64,000 bases of DNA from Lachnospiraceae bacterium AD3010 (GTDB lineage Bacteria > Bacillota > Clostridia > Lachnospirales > Lachnospiraceae), in the NCBI GenBank assembly GCA_000622025.1, contig KK211388.1:186001-250000 (forward strand), given 5' to 3'. This document shows positions 18,322 to 26,548 of this stretch, piece after piece (position 1 is the stretch's first letter; each line of letters starts with the position of its first letter). The position numbers and the translations under genes are program-made. Under the pieces are notes generated by a model that was given only the letters and a program-made list of their open reading frames with translations, made no database searches and had not been told where the DNA came from.

Positions 18322-20052
18322 TTATGCTTCTCTGTAGCCTCTCCTTGTGACCATCCTGCCATTTATGACGACTGTATCGGAATTCCCTATGAAAACCGTG
18401 GTAAACATATCGATATCCTCATCCGGAAGCTCCTTAAGGGTACAGATCTTAACCGTCTCTCCCTCTCTTCCTATGTTTTTCACATAGCCGCAGACCCGGT
18501 CCGGAGGGAGCTTTTCCAAAAGGATCTCTACAGCCTCCCTTAAGCCTTCCCTTCTTACCCTGCTCTTCGGATTATATAAAACTGTCACAATGTCCGAAGC
18601 TCCGGCAGCTCTCAGCCTCTTATGAATGGTCTCCTTATCTGTCAGATGATCGCTTAAGGATATCACGGAAAAATCATTTGTAAGAGGTGAACCAAGTAAC
18701 GCTCCTCCTGCAAGGGCTGCAGTGATCCCGGGAATGACCGTGATATCAATATCCGGATCGTTTCCGCATACCTCGAAAATCAGCCCGGCCATTCCGTAAA
18801 TTCCTGCGTCCCCGCTGCAGACAACGGCCACCCTGTTTCCCTTAAGCGCGTATTCCCGGGCTTTTTCGCAGCGTTCCCGCTCCTTACGCATTTCAGAAGA
18901 AATAACGGTCTTTCCTTCCGTGAGGTCCTTTATAAGCTCTGTATACACCCTGTAACCTATGATAATATCCGAAGCGCAAATAGCTCTTTTTCCTTCGGGT
19001 GTAAGCATATCTGCCCTTCCGGGTCCAAGTCCCGCAACGAAAATGCAGCCCTTTCTCCCGGCCTCCGTTTTGCACAGATCCTCTGTTTCTCCGGGCAAAG
19101 CACTTCCTGCCGCGTCATAAACCGCTATGGCAAGGGTCATCCCTTCTGCTTTCTCTTTTCTCTCGATCAGGCTAACCCTTCCTGAGGGACAGAGCTCCAG
19201 AGCTCTTTTTACCGCGCTTCTTTCGCACACATTTGAAACACCGGTTTTTTCCAGCACAAATTCCGACTCGTAAAAACCATATGAATCCTCAAGCTGATTT
19301 AATTCCTCTGCAGTGAAAAAACTAAGCCTCAGATTGTATTCATCCGCAAAGCGCTTTATCGCTGCCTCATTCCTTTTTATATCTATAGTGGCGATATCGG
19401 ATACTGCTGAAAGGGAAATATTTCTGTCCCTTAGAAAAGCCAGAATAAAGCTTTTCAGCTTATCATATTCTGTTCCCTTCCTGCACCCTACACCAAGGCA
19501 GAGACATTTCGGTATAAGCTTCAGGGTCTTCGGAAATATATCTGTAAGATACGGGGAGATACTTACACCTATCTCCTCATTCCTTAAAAGGGCGGATGAA
19601 ACATCCTTTATCCTTTCAGGGTTTTCGATCCCTATCCCCTTTCCTTTAGCGAAGCTGTCCACCGCAAAGACCTTATTTATATCCGTTGCGGTGGTAATCA
19701 CGGCTTCGGCGGAAAGTAAGCCGGCAAGGCTTTCTGCGAGGTCATTTGCACCGCCTATATGTCCTGACAGAACCGGGATCACATGCTGCTTTAATTCATC
19801 TATGACAATGACAGCGGGATCTATGGTCTTTTTTCTGATAAAGGGTGCTATTGCCCTTACCGCTATCCCCATAGCTCCTATAAAGATTATTGCATCTCCC
19901 TTAAAGGCTTTTTCCGTTCGTTCCTCCAGAGTGCCTTTGTCTTCGCCCTGAAGGCTGCTTTCGACCTCTGCGTCCGATGACAGGAGCTCCGCTATTTCCA
20001 GGTTTACCCTGTTTCCTTTTTCGCTGAAAGAAAAAACCGTGATCTTTTTCAT
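18322..20052 (-). CDS. cbiGH: Fused cobalt-precorrin-5A hydrolase and precorrin-3B C17-methyltransferase (CbiG-CbiH)
   Basis: 576 residues with two enzymes. The CbiG part (about 1-325) shows IFIGAMGIAVRAIAPF, PVLSGHIGGANDLAE and CLCLGVGCRKGT, and opens the lactone of cobalt-precorrin-5A with loss of acetaldehyde. The CbiH part (about 335-576) begins IFVAGLGPGRADMLTPEG and contains VVCSGDAGIYGMA and VIPGITAALAGGALLG, and performs C17 methylation with ring contraction. CbiG-CbiH fusions are known in other Firmicutes. I chose ATG 20052 (MKKITVFSF); no clear ribosome site is visible, and a copy of the dispersed repeat fills the space to cbiF. Confidence 0.92.
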   Translation of the reverse strand: MKKITVFSFSEKGNRVNLEIAELLSSDAEVESSLQGEDKGTLEERTEKAFKGDAIIFIGAMGIAVRAIAPFIRKKTIDPAVIVIDELKQHVIPVLSGHIGGANDLAESLAGLLSAEAVITTATDINKVFAVDSFAKGKGIGIENPERIKDVSSALLRNEEIGVSISPYLTDIFPKTLKLIPKCLCLGVGCRKGTEYDKLKSFILAFLRDRNISLSAVSDIATIDIKRNEAAIKRFADEYNLRLSFFTAEELNQLEDSYGFYESEFVLEKTGVSNVCERSAVKRALELCPSGRVSLIERKEKAEGMTLAIAVYDAAGSALPGETEDLCKTEAGRKGCIFVAGLGPGRADMLTPEGKRAICASDIIIGYRVYTELIKDLTEGKTVISSEMRKERERCEKAREYALKGNRVAVVCSGDAGIYGMAGLIFEVCGNDPDIDITVIPGITAALAGGALLGSPLTNDFSVISLSDHLTDKETIHKRLRAAGASDIVTVLYNPKSRVRREGLREAVEILLEKLPPDRVCGYVKNIGREGETVKICTLKELPDEDIDMFTTVFIGNSDTVVINGRMVTRRGYREA

Positions 20053-20082
20053 ATTAGAGTGTATCCATAGCATCCTTCGAAC

Positions 20083-20136
20083 TTGTCATTCTGAGCGAAG
20101 CGAAGAATCTTTCATAACCTGTTAGAAAGATCCTTC
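20083..20136. repeat. Dispersed GCGAAGC-hairpin repeat between cbiF and cbiGH
   Basis: GTCATTCTGAGCGAAGCGAA is followed by an AATCTTT and a short inverted AAAGATCCTT. It lies within an operon, ending four bases from the cbiF stop, and could trim or partly terminate the message between the two genes. Confidence 0.75.
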
Positions 20137-20139
20137 CTG

Positions 20140-20883
20140 TTAATGAAAATCCGGGTCATAGAGCTTTGACCTGACATTTTCCGAAAAAGCTTCATCAGAC
20201 AGAAAATCTCCGGCAAAAATGATCGCGGTCCTTTTGATGCCGTTTTTTTCCGCTTCCTCCGGAAGCTCCTTTACCGTAGTATATATCACTTTCTCATCAT
20301 CCCAGGTGGCCTTATAAACTATGGCTGCCGGGCTGTCGGGGCCGTATCCCCCTTTAATAAGCTCCTTTGAAAGCTTTTTTATCATTCCGGCAGAAAGAAA
20401 GACCGCCATCGAGGAATGATGGGATGCGAGGCTCCTGATCCCTTCACTCTCCGGCACCTCTGTACGACCCTCCATCCTGGTTATAATCAGGCTCTGGCTT
20501 CCCCCCGGAACCGTAAACTCTTTTTTTAATGCCGACGCTGCCCCGAATAAGGAGCTGACCCCCGGACAATATCCGTATTCAATATGCTCTTCATCGAGGA
20601 GCTTAAACTGCTCTCCTATTGCTCCGTAGAGAGCGGGATCCCCGGTGTGGAGCCGGACCACTCTTTTTCCTTCTCTGTGGGCTTTAAGCATTACCGACAT
20701 GATCTCTTTAAGGTCCATACCCGAGCTGTCATAGATCTCAGCATCATTTGAGGCATATGCCAGAAGCTCCGGATTCACAAGGCTTCCCGTATATACTATG
20801 ACCTGGGCTTTACTTATCAGCTCCATACCTCTAACGGTTATAAGGTCCTTTGCGCCGGGTCCCGCACCAACAAAATCTATCAT
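20140..20883 (-). CDS. cbiF: Cobalt-precorrin-4 C11-methyltransferase (CbiF)
   Basis: SAM-dependent C11 methylation in the anaerobic cobalamin route. The 247-residue protein starts MIDFVGAGPGAKDLITVRG, the typical tetrapyrrole-methylase SAM loop, and contains VVRLHTGDPALYGAIGEQ and GYCPGVSSLFGAASAL, both diagnostic of CbiF/CobM. The start overlaps the GH2 gene stop by four bases (ATGA type), so translation is coupled to the glycosidase. Confidence 0.95.
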   Translation of the reverse strand: MIDFVGAGPGAKDLITVRGMELISKAQVIVYTGSLVNPELLAYASNDAEIYDSSGMDLKEIMSVMLKAHREGKRVVRLHTGDPALYGAIGEQFKLLDEEHIEYGYCPGVSSLFGAASALKKEFTVPGGSQSLIITRMEGRTEVPESEGIRSLASHHSSMAVFLSAGMIKKLSKELIKGGYGPDSPAAIVYKATWDDEKVIYTTVKELPEEAEKNGIKRTAIIFAGDFLSDEAFSENVRSKLYDPDFH

Positions 20884-22565
20884 GGCAGCTCTATCCTCCC
20901 CTTTATCTTTACTACCCTTCTGTCGTAGCTTAGGAGCCCGTTCACCTCATCCTCAACGTCGGAAACCTGAGTATAAACAGAACCTGAAAGCCCGTACTTA
21001 ATGGCCGGGATGATCTCCTCTTCATAAAGCTCCCTTATTCTCTGTTCCAGCTTCTCAAAGCTTTTCAGAGTCCCGTAGCCATATGCCCTTCCGGGGTCAA
21101 AAAGGTGTCCCTCCGCCCTGCAGGCAAAGCCCCCGCATTCCGAAAGGATTATGGGTCTGTCCGAAGGCTCGAAAATATACTTTTCATTGTATCTATGAAG
21201 GCTTAAAACATCGCTTTTCCCCATATCAAACCAGCCGGAAGCGGAATCTATGATCGAATCCGGAAGCATTTTCTTTATCTCTCCATAGATCTCCTCCGAG
21301 TCAAACTGTCCCCAGCCCTCGTTAAATACGGTCCAGTAGAGAATACAGGGAAAGGACCCAAGCTGCCTTACCGTTTCCGCCGCACGTTTCTTAAAGGTCG
21401 CACGTATCTCCGCACTTTCCCTTGAATGGGTGTCATCCCTGTCCGGAAAGCCTATGTTTGGAAGAACGGTGTCGAGGAAAAAGGAATAGTGTCCGTTATT
21501 TACCATATCCTGAAAAACAACCATTCCGAGGCGGTCGCAGGCCTCATAATAGAGATCACTTTCAACCTTGATATGCTTCCTTAAGGTATTAAATCCCAGG
21601 GATTTCAGTGTCCTGATATCGGATTCAAAAAGACAGGGATCCGCAGGAGTGGATATCCCGTCACTAAAGTAGCCCTGATCCAGAGCCCCGTTAAAAAAGA
21701 AGGGCTTACCGTTGAGAAGGATCCTCTTTACTCCGTCAACACTGCCAATGCTTATCTGCCTCAGGGCAAAATAGGAACGTACCCTGTCCCCGCTGTCAAG
21801 GGAAAGACTGAAATGATAGAGATAGGGGTCATCCGGTGTCCAGTTTCTTACTTCGCCCGGCTTTATGACAGCCTCTCCCCGGATAAGCTCATAGCATTCA
21901 TCTCCTGAAGGGGTGGAAACCATAACAGTACCGTTATGGCGCTGATCTCCGGTAGAAATACAGGCTTTCTCCGTATCTGTCTTTATCACTATCCTTTCAA
22001 CGTGGATCTCCCTTACGCTCTCCATCCATACACTCTGCCAGAGCCCGGAAAAGGGCGTGTACCACATACCGCCCCTCTTTATCCTCTGCTTCCCGTAGGG
22101 CTCCTTAAGATCTCTCAGATCGTCCACCGTAACTATCCTTAAGCGGAACCTGTCCGGAGCATCACTTATATCCACGGTGAAATGCTCATATCCGCCGCTG
22201 TGTCTTCCATAGCTCTTTCCGTCAATAAAGACCTCCGCATGCTGGTCTGCGGCATCGATATGTAGAAGCAGCATTTCATCACGAAAGCCCTCGGATATTA
22301 CGACCTCTCTTTCATATATAAGCTCAGCCCCTTCGGGGAAATGGGTTTCAATACCTGAAAGAATCGACTCCGGCGGAAAGGGTACACGTATCCTCTTTTC
22401 CTTAACCGGATATGGGGAAGCGTTATGATATACAGAAAAATCCCACCATCCGCAGAGATTTAAGAAGGAGTCCCTTTCCATAAGGGGTCTCGGATGACGG
22501 TCCCAGGGAATCCTTACTTCGTCCTTATACAGTTTCTCCCCGGCTTCCGTAAACAGTCTTGTCAT
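20880..22565 (-). CDS. Glycoside hydrolase family 2 enzyme (beta-galactosidase/glucuronidase type)
   Basis: Intracellular family 2 glycosidase of 561 residues without signal peptide. It has the N-terminal sugar-binding domain (PRPLMERDSFLNLCGWWDF), an immunoglobulin-like middle part and a TIM barrel starting near NGKPFFFNGALDQGY. The acid/base Glu is seen in WTVFNEGWGQFD, and the nucleophile Glu is probably that of IILSECGGF. The second ATG (22565) is preferred; the first, six bases upstream, is also open. No ribosome site precedes either, and a strong -10 box sits eight bases before 22565, so the mRNA may be leaderless. It is fused by a 4-base overlap to cbiF, an odd partner. The substrate cannot be set from sequence. 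Confidence 0.85.
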   Translation of the reverse strand: MTRLFTEAGEKLYKDEVRIPWDRHPRPLMERDSFLNLCGWWDFSVYHNASPYPVKEKRIRVPFPPESILSGIETHFPEGAELIYEREVVISEGFRDEMLLLHIDAADQHAEVFIDGKSYGRHSGGYEHFTVDISDAPDRFRLRIVTVDDLRDLKEPYGKQRIKRGGMWYTPFSGLWQSVWMESVREIHVERIVIKTDTEKACISTGDQRHNGTVMVSTPSGDECYELIRGEAVIKPGEVRNWTPDDPYLYHFSLSLDSGDRVRSYFALRQISIGSVDGVKRILLNGKPFFFNGALDQGYFSDGISTPADPCLFESDIRTLKSLGFNTLRKHIKVESDLYYEACDRLGMVVFQDMVNNGHYSFFLDTVLPNIGFPDRDDTHSRESAEIRATFKKRAAETVRQLGSFPCILYWTVFNEGWGQFDSEEIYGEIKKMLPDSIIDSASGWFDMGKSDVLSLHRYNEKYIFEPSDRPIILSECGGFACRAEGHLFDPGRAYGYGTLKSFEKLEQRIRELYEEEIIPAIKYGLSGSVYTQVSDVEDEVNGLLSYDRRVVKIKGRIELP

Positions 22566-22572
22566 GACCATA

Positions 22573-22581
22573 ATTATAACA
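22573..22581 (-). promoter_or_regulatory. Extended -10 promoter directly at the GH2 start codon
   Basis: Minus strand TGTTATAAT is a full extended -10 element; its last T is eight bases before ATG 22565. An ATAACA 18 bases upstream is a 4/6 match to -35. Transcription should begin at or within a base or two of the ATG. Confidence 0.5.
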
Positions 22582-22636
22582 CGCGGGGGAAATTTGTGTT
22601 ATACTGAGTACAACCGTAAAAAGCGACGGATGTTTC

Positions 22637-22690
22637 TTCTGTCATCCTGAGGAAGGATCTTTAAGATTCTTCGCTTCGCTCAGAATGACA
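22637..22690. repeat. Dispersed GCGAAGC-hairpin repeat
   Basis: TCATCCTGAGGAAGGATCTT is followed directly by AAGATTCTTCGCTTCGCTCA and GAATGACA, giving a compact inverted repeat of about 54 bases. It abuts the long-hairpin region that follows. The whole gap 22582-22961 consists of this repeat and the hairpin element; I see no gene in it. Confidence 0.8.
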
Positions 22691-22693
22691 AAA

Positions 22694-22915
22694 GACCGCA
22701 TATGCTGCCGGAAGATCGAATTTGACGAATGTGTGCCTAAGCGATCTTCCGGTAGTATATGCAGGTCGGATTGATAGCGAACGACTGCAGTTTTGTGCCG
22801 AAATGCGGCGGCGCGATGCTAAAGCGCTTTTTTTTAGCAGGAGCGCCGTCCGGATATTTCGGTACAAAACAAAGGTAGTGAGCGTAATCTGACCGCATAT
22901 GCTGCCGGAAGATCG
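22694..22915 (+). ncRNA. Long-hairpin element copy A with duplicated arm (possible structured RNA)
   Basis: Core 22742-22915 folds into a long hairpin: arm 22742-22772 pairs with 22886-22915, TTTTGTGCCGAAAT pairs with ATTTCGGTACAAAA, and GGCGGCGC pairs with GCGCCGTCC at the tip. All visible stem exceptions are U-G or G-U pairs in plus-strand RNA plus one bulge. A homologous copy lies at 39069-39243. In addition 22694-22718 repeats the right arm almost exactly, so the left arm can pair with either copy. I do not recognise the family. It ends about 45 bases before the ATG of a small plus-strand gene. Confidence 0.6.
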
Positions 22916-22961
22916 AATTAAACGAATCGCAAAGATATTTCAAAATAAGGATAAGGAAAAA

Positions 22962-23378
22962 ATGTCTGAAGATCAGAAGATCACGAGGCTTATGCTTATT
23001 AAGCCTGAAGATGAGAATAATAAATATGTTGTGGAGGAAAGCTCCTTACTGGATTCGATGTCAAGCGGTGATGATCTGCCTGCTGTGGGCTTTACGTCCG
23101 GCAGCCCGGCATTCTGCTATATAAGGGCAAATACAAAGATCTTTTCGGCACCCTTAAGCTATCACCTTCTGTATGATGATTTCTTCGGCTATCTGGACGC
23201 GCTGAAAATAGTGTCCGTGCGCCATAGAGATACCTGGGAGGGAGCATCCGACGATATCCTCACCGATGCAGAAAAAAGAAAGCACAGATACGAAAGTGCC
23301 TATCCGGGATTAAACACCTTCTTTGACCAGGCCGTTTCCTATAGCGGAGGCTGGAATGAGTACCTGCCCCCGCTATGA
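22962..23378 (+). CDS. Hypothetical protein, 138 residues
   Basis: I do not recognise this protein. Soluble, acidic in its first third, with aromatic-rich segments (LSYHLLYDDFFGYLDALK and SYSGGWNEYLPPL) and no membrane helix or signal. The ATG at 22962 follows AAGGATAAGGAA and gives MSEDQKITRLMLIKPEDE; an ATG at 22899 in the same frame is inside the hairpin arm and less likely. It lies alone between the long-hairpin element and a convergent transporter gene. Since the hairpin is on the same strand just upstream, its expression may depend on that structure. Confidence 0.65.
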   Translation: MSEDQKITRLMLIKPEDENNKYVVEESSLLDSMSSGDDLPAVGFTSGSPAFCYIRANTKIFSAPLSYHLLYDDFFGYLDALKIVSVRHRDTWEGASDDILTDAEKRKHRYESAYPGLNTFFDQAVSYSGGWNEYLPPL

Positions 23379-23395
23379 TCCTTAGCTATAGTCAG

Positions 23396-24997
23396 CTAAA
23401 TATCCTGATTAAATCTGGAAACGATAACTGTACAGGAAGCATCACCGGTAATATTAAGTGTCGTCCTGCCCATATCAAATATTCTGTCAACGCCTGCTAC
23501 AAGTGCGATCCCGTCTACAGGCAGTCCCACGGACGTTAAAACCATGGCTAGCATAACCATTCCCGCGCCCGGAACACCGGCAGTACCTATTGAAGCAAGT
23601 GTTGCGGTCAGAACTATTGTAATCATCTGTTCCAGGGTCAGATCAATTCCGTAGCAGGACGCAATGAAGATTGCACATACTCCCTGGTAAATCGCTGTCC
23701 CGTCCATATTTATCGTTGCACCGAGCGGCAAAACGAAGCTCGAGATCTGCCTTGGAACCCCCAGCTTTTCAGTACATTCCATATTAACCGGCAGAGTTCC
23801 CACTGAAGATGCACTTGAAAAAGCAAACATCATTGCAGGTAATATACCCTTAAAGAATTTAAGAGGGCTCATCTTTCCCACTACGGCGACAGCTGTCGAG
23901 TAGACAATTGCAGCATGAAGGAAGAAGCATAGATAAGCTATGATCAGAACCTTTGCCAAAGAACCTATAACCTCCGGTCCGTTTGCTGCGATGACGGGTG
24001 TCAGCAGGCAGAACACACCGACAGGTGACAGCTTCAGAATCATCTCCATACATTTCATAAAGACGTCGTTTAAGAGGTTAATGCCATCTACCGCCCCCTC
24101 AGCTTTTTCTCCGAGCTGAACGATCGCAAAGCCTATAATAAGCGCCATTACAATAACCTGAAGCATATTTGCATTTACAATGGGTCCAAGAAAATTAGAC
24201 GGGAAAATATCAACCAGCACATCCATTCCGGCTTTTGATTCCTGGGCTTCATAAGCGAGCTCCGTTGTGGAAATAACCGGAAAGAATGATTTAAACACCG
24301 AACTGACAGCCAGACCTATTGTTATGGCAAATGCGGTTGTGATCAAGTAATAAAAAACCGTAATTCCGCCTATCTTACCAATCTGCCCGATATCCTTCAT
24401 GGAAACAATCCCGCTCATTATCGAGAAAAGAACAATCGGACATACAATAAACTTAACGAGATTTAAGAAGATAGTACCAAAGGGCTTAATGTAGGTTACC
24501 GTCAGCTCCGCATTGCCTTGGAGCAATAATCCGGCAATAATGGCAAGCACCAGGGCAACAAAAATCTGAAGAGCCAGGGAAGACTGCTTTACCTTGAGAA
24601 CTGCCCTGTTAACGCCCTTGCAGTGTGAAAGAGATATGCCGTCGCCCATCAGATGATCAACCAGTGAACCGATGACATTATTGACATTCAGATTGTCATC
24701 ATCATTATCCACAGGTTTATTGTGAAGTAATAGCTCCTGCTTAATATCATCTATATCAAAACCGTTTCCCTTGCCGACAACCTGAAAAGCCAATCCACCC
24801 AATACACCTTTGGCACTGACGGTCAGCTTTTCCTCCGGAGAAGAATTTTTAATGAACTTGACAAGCAATTCTTCCAGAGCAAGAAGACTTCTGACAGACG
24901 TTGATTTTTCCACCCGGTTTTTCTGTAATTCATTCCTCGCAAAATCTATAGCCTTAGGAATTTCATTCAGATCACAGTTCATTTCATAAGATTTCAT
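23396..24997 (-). CDS. Dicarboxylate/amino acid:cation symporter (DAACS) with N-terminal ATPase-like soluble domain
   Basis: 533 residues. From about 140 on it is a complete sodium:dicarboxylate/glutamate symporter with about eight membrane helices and re-entrant loops. Visible marks are AFSSASSVGTLPVN (serine-rich hairpin), GATINMDGTAIYQ (NMDGT cation site) and DRIFDMGRTTLNITGD (substrate-binding helix). The first ~140 residues are an added cytoplasmic domain with SVRSLLALEELLVKFI, GKGNGFDIDD and SLSHCKGVNRAV; this order resembles a degenerate HATPase/anti-sigma (RsbW-like) fold. ATG 24997 is chosen because AAAGGAG stands eight bases upstream. It follows deoR-rhaB and may share their transcript, though the transported compound is unknown. 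Confidence 0.85.
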   Translation of the reverse strand: MKSYEMNCDLNEIPKAIDFARNELQKNRVEKSTSVRSLLALEELLVKFIKNSSPEEKLTVSAKGVLGGLAFQVVGKGNGFDIDDIKQELLLHNKPVDNDDDNLNVNNVIGSLVDHLMGDGISLSHCKGVNRAVLKVKQSSLALQIFVALVLAIIAGLLLQGNAELTVTYIKPFGTIFLNLVKFIVCPIVLFSIMSGIVSMKDIGQIGKIGGITVFYYLITTAFAITIGLAVSSVFKSFFPVISTTELAYEAQESKAGMDVLVDIFPSNFLGPIVNANMLQVIVMALIIGFAIVQLGEKAEGAVDGINLLNDVFMKCMEMILKLSPVGVFCLLTPVIAANGPEVIGSLAKVLIIAYLCFFLHAAIVYSTAVAVVGKMSPLKFFKGILPAMMFAFSSASSVGTLPVNMECTEKLGVPRQISSFVLPLGATINMDGTAIYQGVCAIFIASCYGIDLTLEQMITIVLTATLASIGTAGVPGAGMVMLAMVLTSVGLPVDGIALVAGVDRIFDMGRTTLNITGDASCTVIVSRFNQDI

Positions 24998-25072
24998 AAA
25001 ATCAACTCCTTTCTCCCTGCCCGGATTGTCGTCCTCTGCAGGAATCACATGTATGCCTTCCCTTGAGAGGTA

Positions 25073-26506
25073 TCAAAGCTTTCCGCCTGCTATTATCTCT
25101 CCGTCAGCAGGATATTCCTTTACACCGAAGCTTTCATAGATACATTTCCTCGCTTCGGTCAGGTCTTTGAAATCCCCGCCCTTTATCATCTGGGCGACTA
25201 TGTTTCCTATCGCTGTGGCTTCCCCGGGGCCCGCAACAACCCTGCGTCCGGTCTTCCTTGCTGTAAGGCTGTTTAAGAAGGGATTCATGGAACCGCCGCC
25301 CACTATGTGAATAGCACTGAAGTTCCTGCCCACTATATCCTCTATTTCGGTGATTGTACGTCCGTATGCGTCCGCAAGGCTCTGATAGACAACACTTGCA
25401 ACCTCATCAAGCCCCTCGGGCACCTTCTGTCCGGTCCTCCCGCAGAAGGCTTTTATCTCTTCAGTCATATTATCCGGTGCCAGGAAGCAGTTGTCATCCA
25501 CGTTTACGCGTGAAGGGAAATCAAGCTTTGAATACGCCATCTTGCTGAGCTCATCCCAGTTATACTTATCACCGGTCTCATGGCGTACCTGCTGTATTAT
25601 CCATAGACCCATTATATTCTTTAAGAACCTGTATCTGTATTCATAACCGCCTTCGTTTGTAAGGTTGGCAGCGTGGCTCTCCGGTGTGCAGATCGCTTCA
25701 CGGTTTTCAACTCCCATAAGAGACCAGGTGCCGGAGCTTATGTAGAGATTATCCTTTTCATCCGTTGTGGGAACGCTCATAACCGCAGATGCAGTATCGT
25801 GGCTTGCAGCCTTGATAACGGTGCAGTCAAAGCCCAGCTCCTCCTGAAGCTCCTTCTTTAATGAACCCACCACTGTTCCCGGCATAACAAGCTCCTTAAA
25901 TAAGGACCTCTTGAAGCCAAGCTTTTCAATAAGCTCATAGTCCCACTGACAGGTCTTCGGATCTACGAGGTTCGAGGTGGTGGCTTCAGTATATTCACTC
26001 ATTGCAACACCGGTAAGGAGATACTGGAAGTAATCCGGAAGCATAAGAAGGGTCTCGGCCTTTTCCATTATTTCGGGATCATTTTTCTTAATCGCCATAA
26101 GCTGATAGATGGTATTGAAGATGGCATACTGTATCCCGGTCCTTTCATAGAGCTTTTCCTCCGGAATAAGCTTATAAACCTCCTCATCCATTCCCTTTGT
26201 GCGGGAATCCCTGTAGCTTACGGGATCACCGAGAACCTGTCCGTCCTTATCAAGGAGCACAAAATCAACACCCCAAGTGTCTATGCCGAGATAATCCGGC
26301 TTTTCTCCGGCTTCTCCGCATTTTTTTAAACCCTTCTTTATCTCATTGAAAAGATATTCGGTATCCCAGCAGAGATGACCGTTTTTCTTCTTCGGTCCGT
26401 TGTCAAAGCGGTGCATCTCTTTTAGGACGATCTTACCGTTCTCCTTTGTTCCGATTATGTGCCTTCCGCTGGAGGCGCCGAAATCGATGGCCAGATATTT
26501 GTTCAT
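25073..26506 (-). CDS. rhaB: Rhamnulokinase (RhaB)
   Basis: FGGY-family kinase phosphorylating L-rhamnulose (possibly L-fuculose) at O1, supplying the 1-phosphate for the aldolase encoded 8 kb upstream in the same locus. The 477-residue protein starts YLAIDFGASSGRHIIG, the ATP-binding phosphate-1 motif with the RhaB-type SSGR, and shows GIDTWGVDFVLLD with the catalytic Asp, SSGTWSLMGVE and VGGGSMNPFLNSLTA. An AGGAGG lies seven bases before ATG. deoR lies 42 bases upstream. No rhamnose or fucose isomerase gene is in the window. The RhaB name is favoured over FucK by the DTWGVDF and GTWSLMGVE segments. Confidence 0.9.
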   Translation of the reverse strand: MNKYLAIDFGASSGRHIIGTKENGKIVLKEMHRFDNGPKKKNGHLCWDTEYLFNEIKKGLKKCGEAGEKPDYLGIDTWGVDFVLLDKDGQVLGDPVSYRDSRTKGMDEEVYKLIPEEKLYERTGIQYAIFNTIYQLMAIKKNDPEIMEKAETLLMLPDYFQYLLTGVAMSEYTEATTSNLVDPKTCQWDYELIEKLGFKRSLFKELVMPGTVVGSLKKELQEELGFDCTVIKAASHDTASAVMSVPTTDEKDNLYISSGTWSLMGVENREAICTPESHAANLTNEGGYEYRYRFLKNIMGLWIIQQVRHETGDKYNWDELSKMAYSKLDFPSRVNVDDNCFLAPDNMTEEIKAFCGRTGQKVPEGLDEVASVVYQSLADAYGRTITEIEDIVGRNFSAIHIVGGGSMNPFLNSLTARKTGRRVVAGPGEATAIGNIVAQMIKGGDFKDLTEARKCIYESFGVKEYPADGEIIAGGKL

Positions 26507-26548
26507 GTTTCCCTCCTCTATTAAAGCTGTTCTTTTATTGCCTTTTTC

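Noticed and set aside
22661-22943. Minus-strand open frames in the long-hairpin region, with a similar frame at 39064-39249
   Set aside because: They resemble each other only because the hairpin DNA is repeated; no ribosome site, and the stem pairing explains the conservation.
23381-23401. TTAGCT...AGCTAA hairpin between the 138-residue gene and the symporter as a terminator
   Set aside because: Only six pairs and no T-run on either strand; too weak to call.
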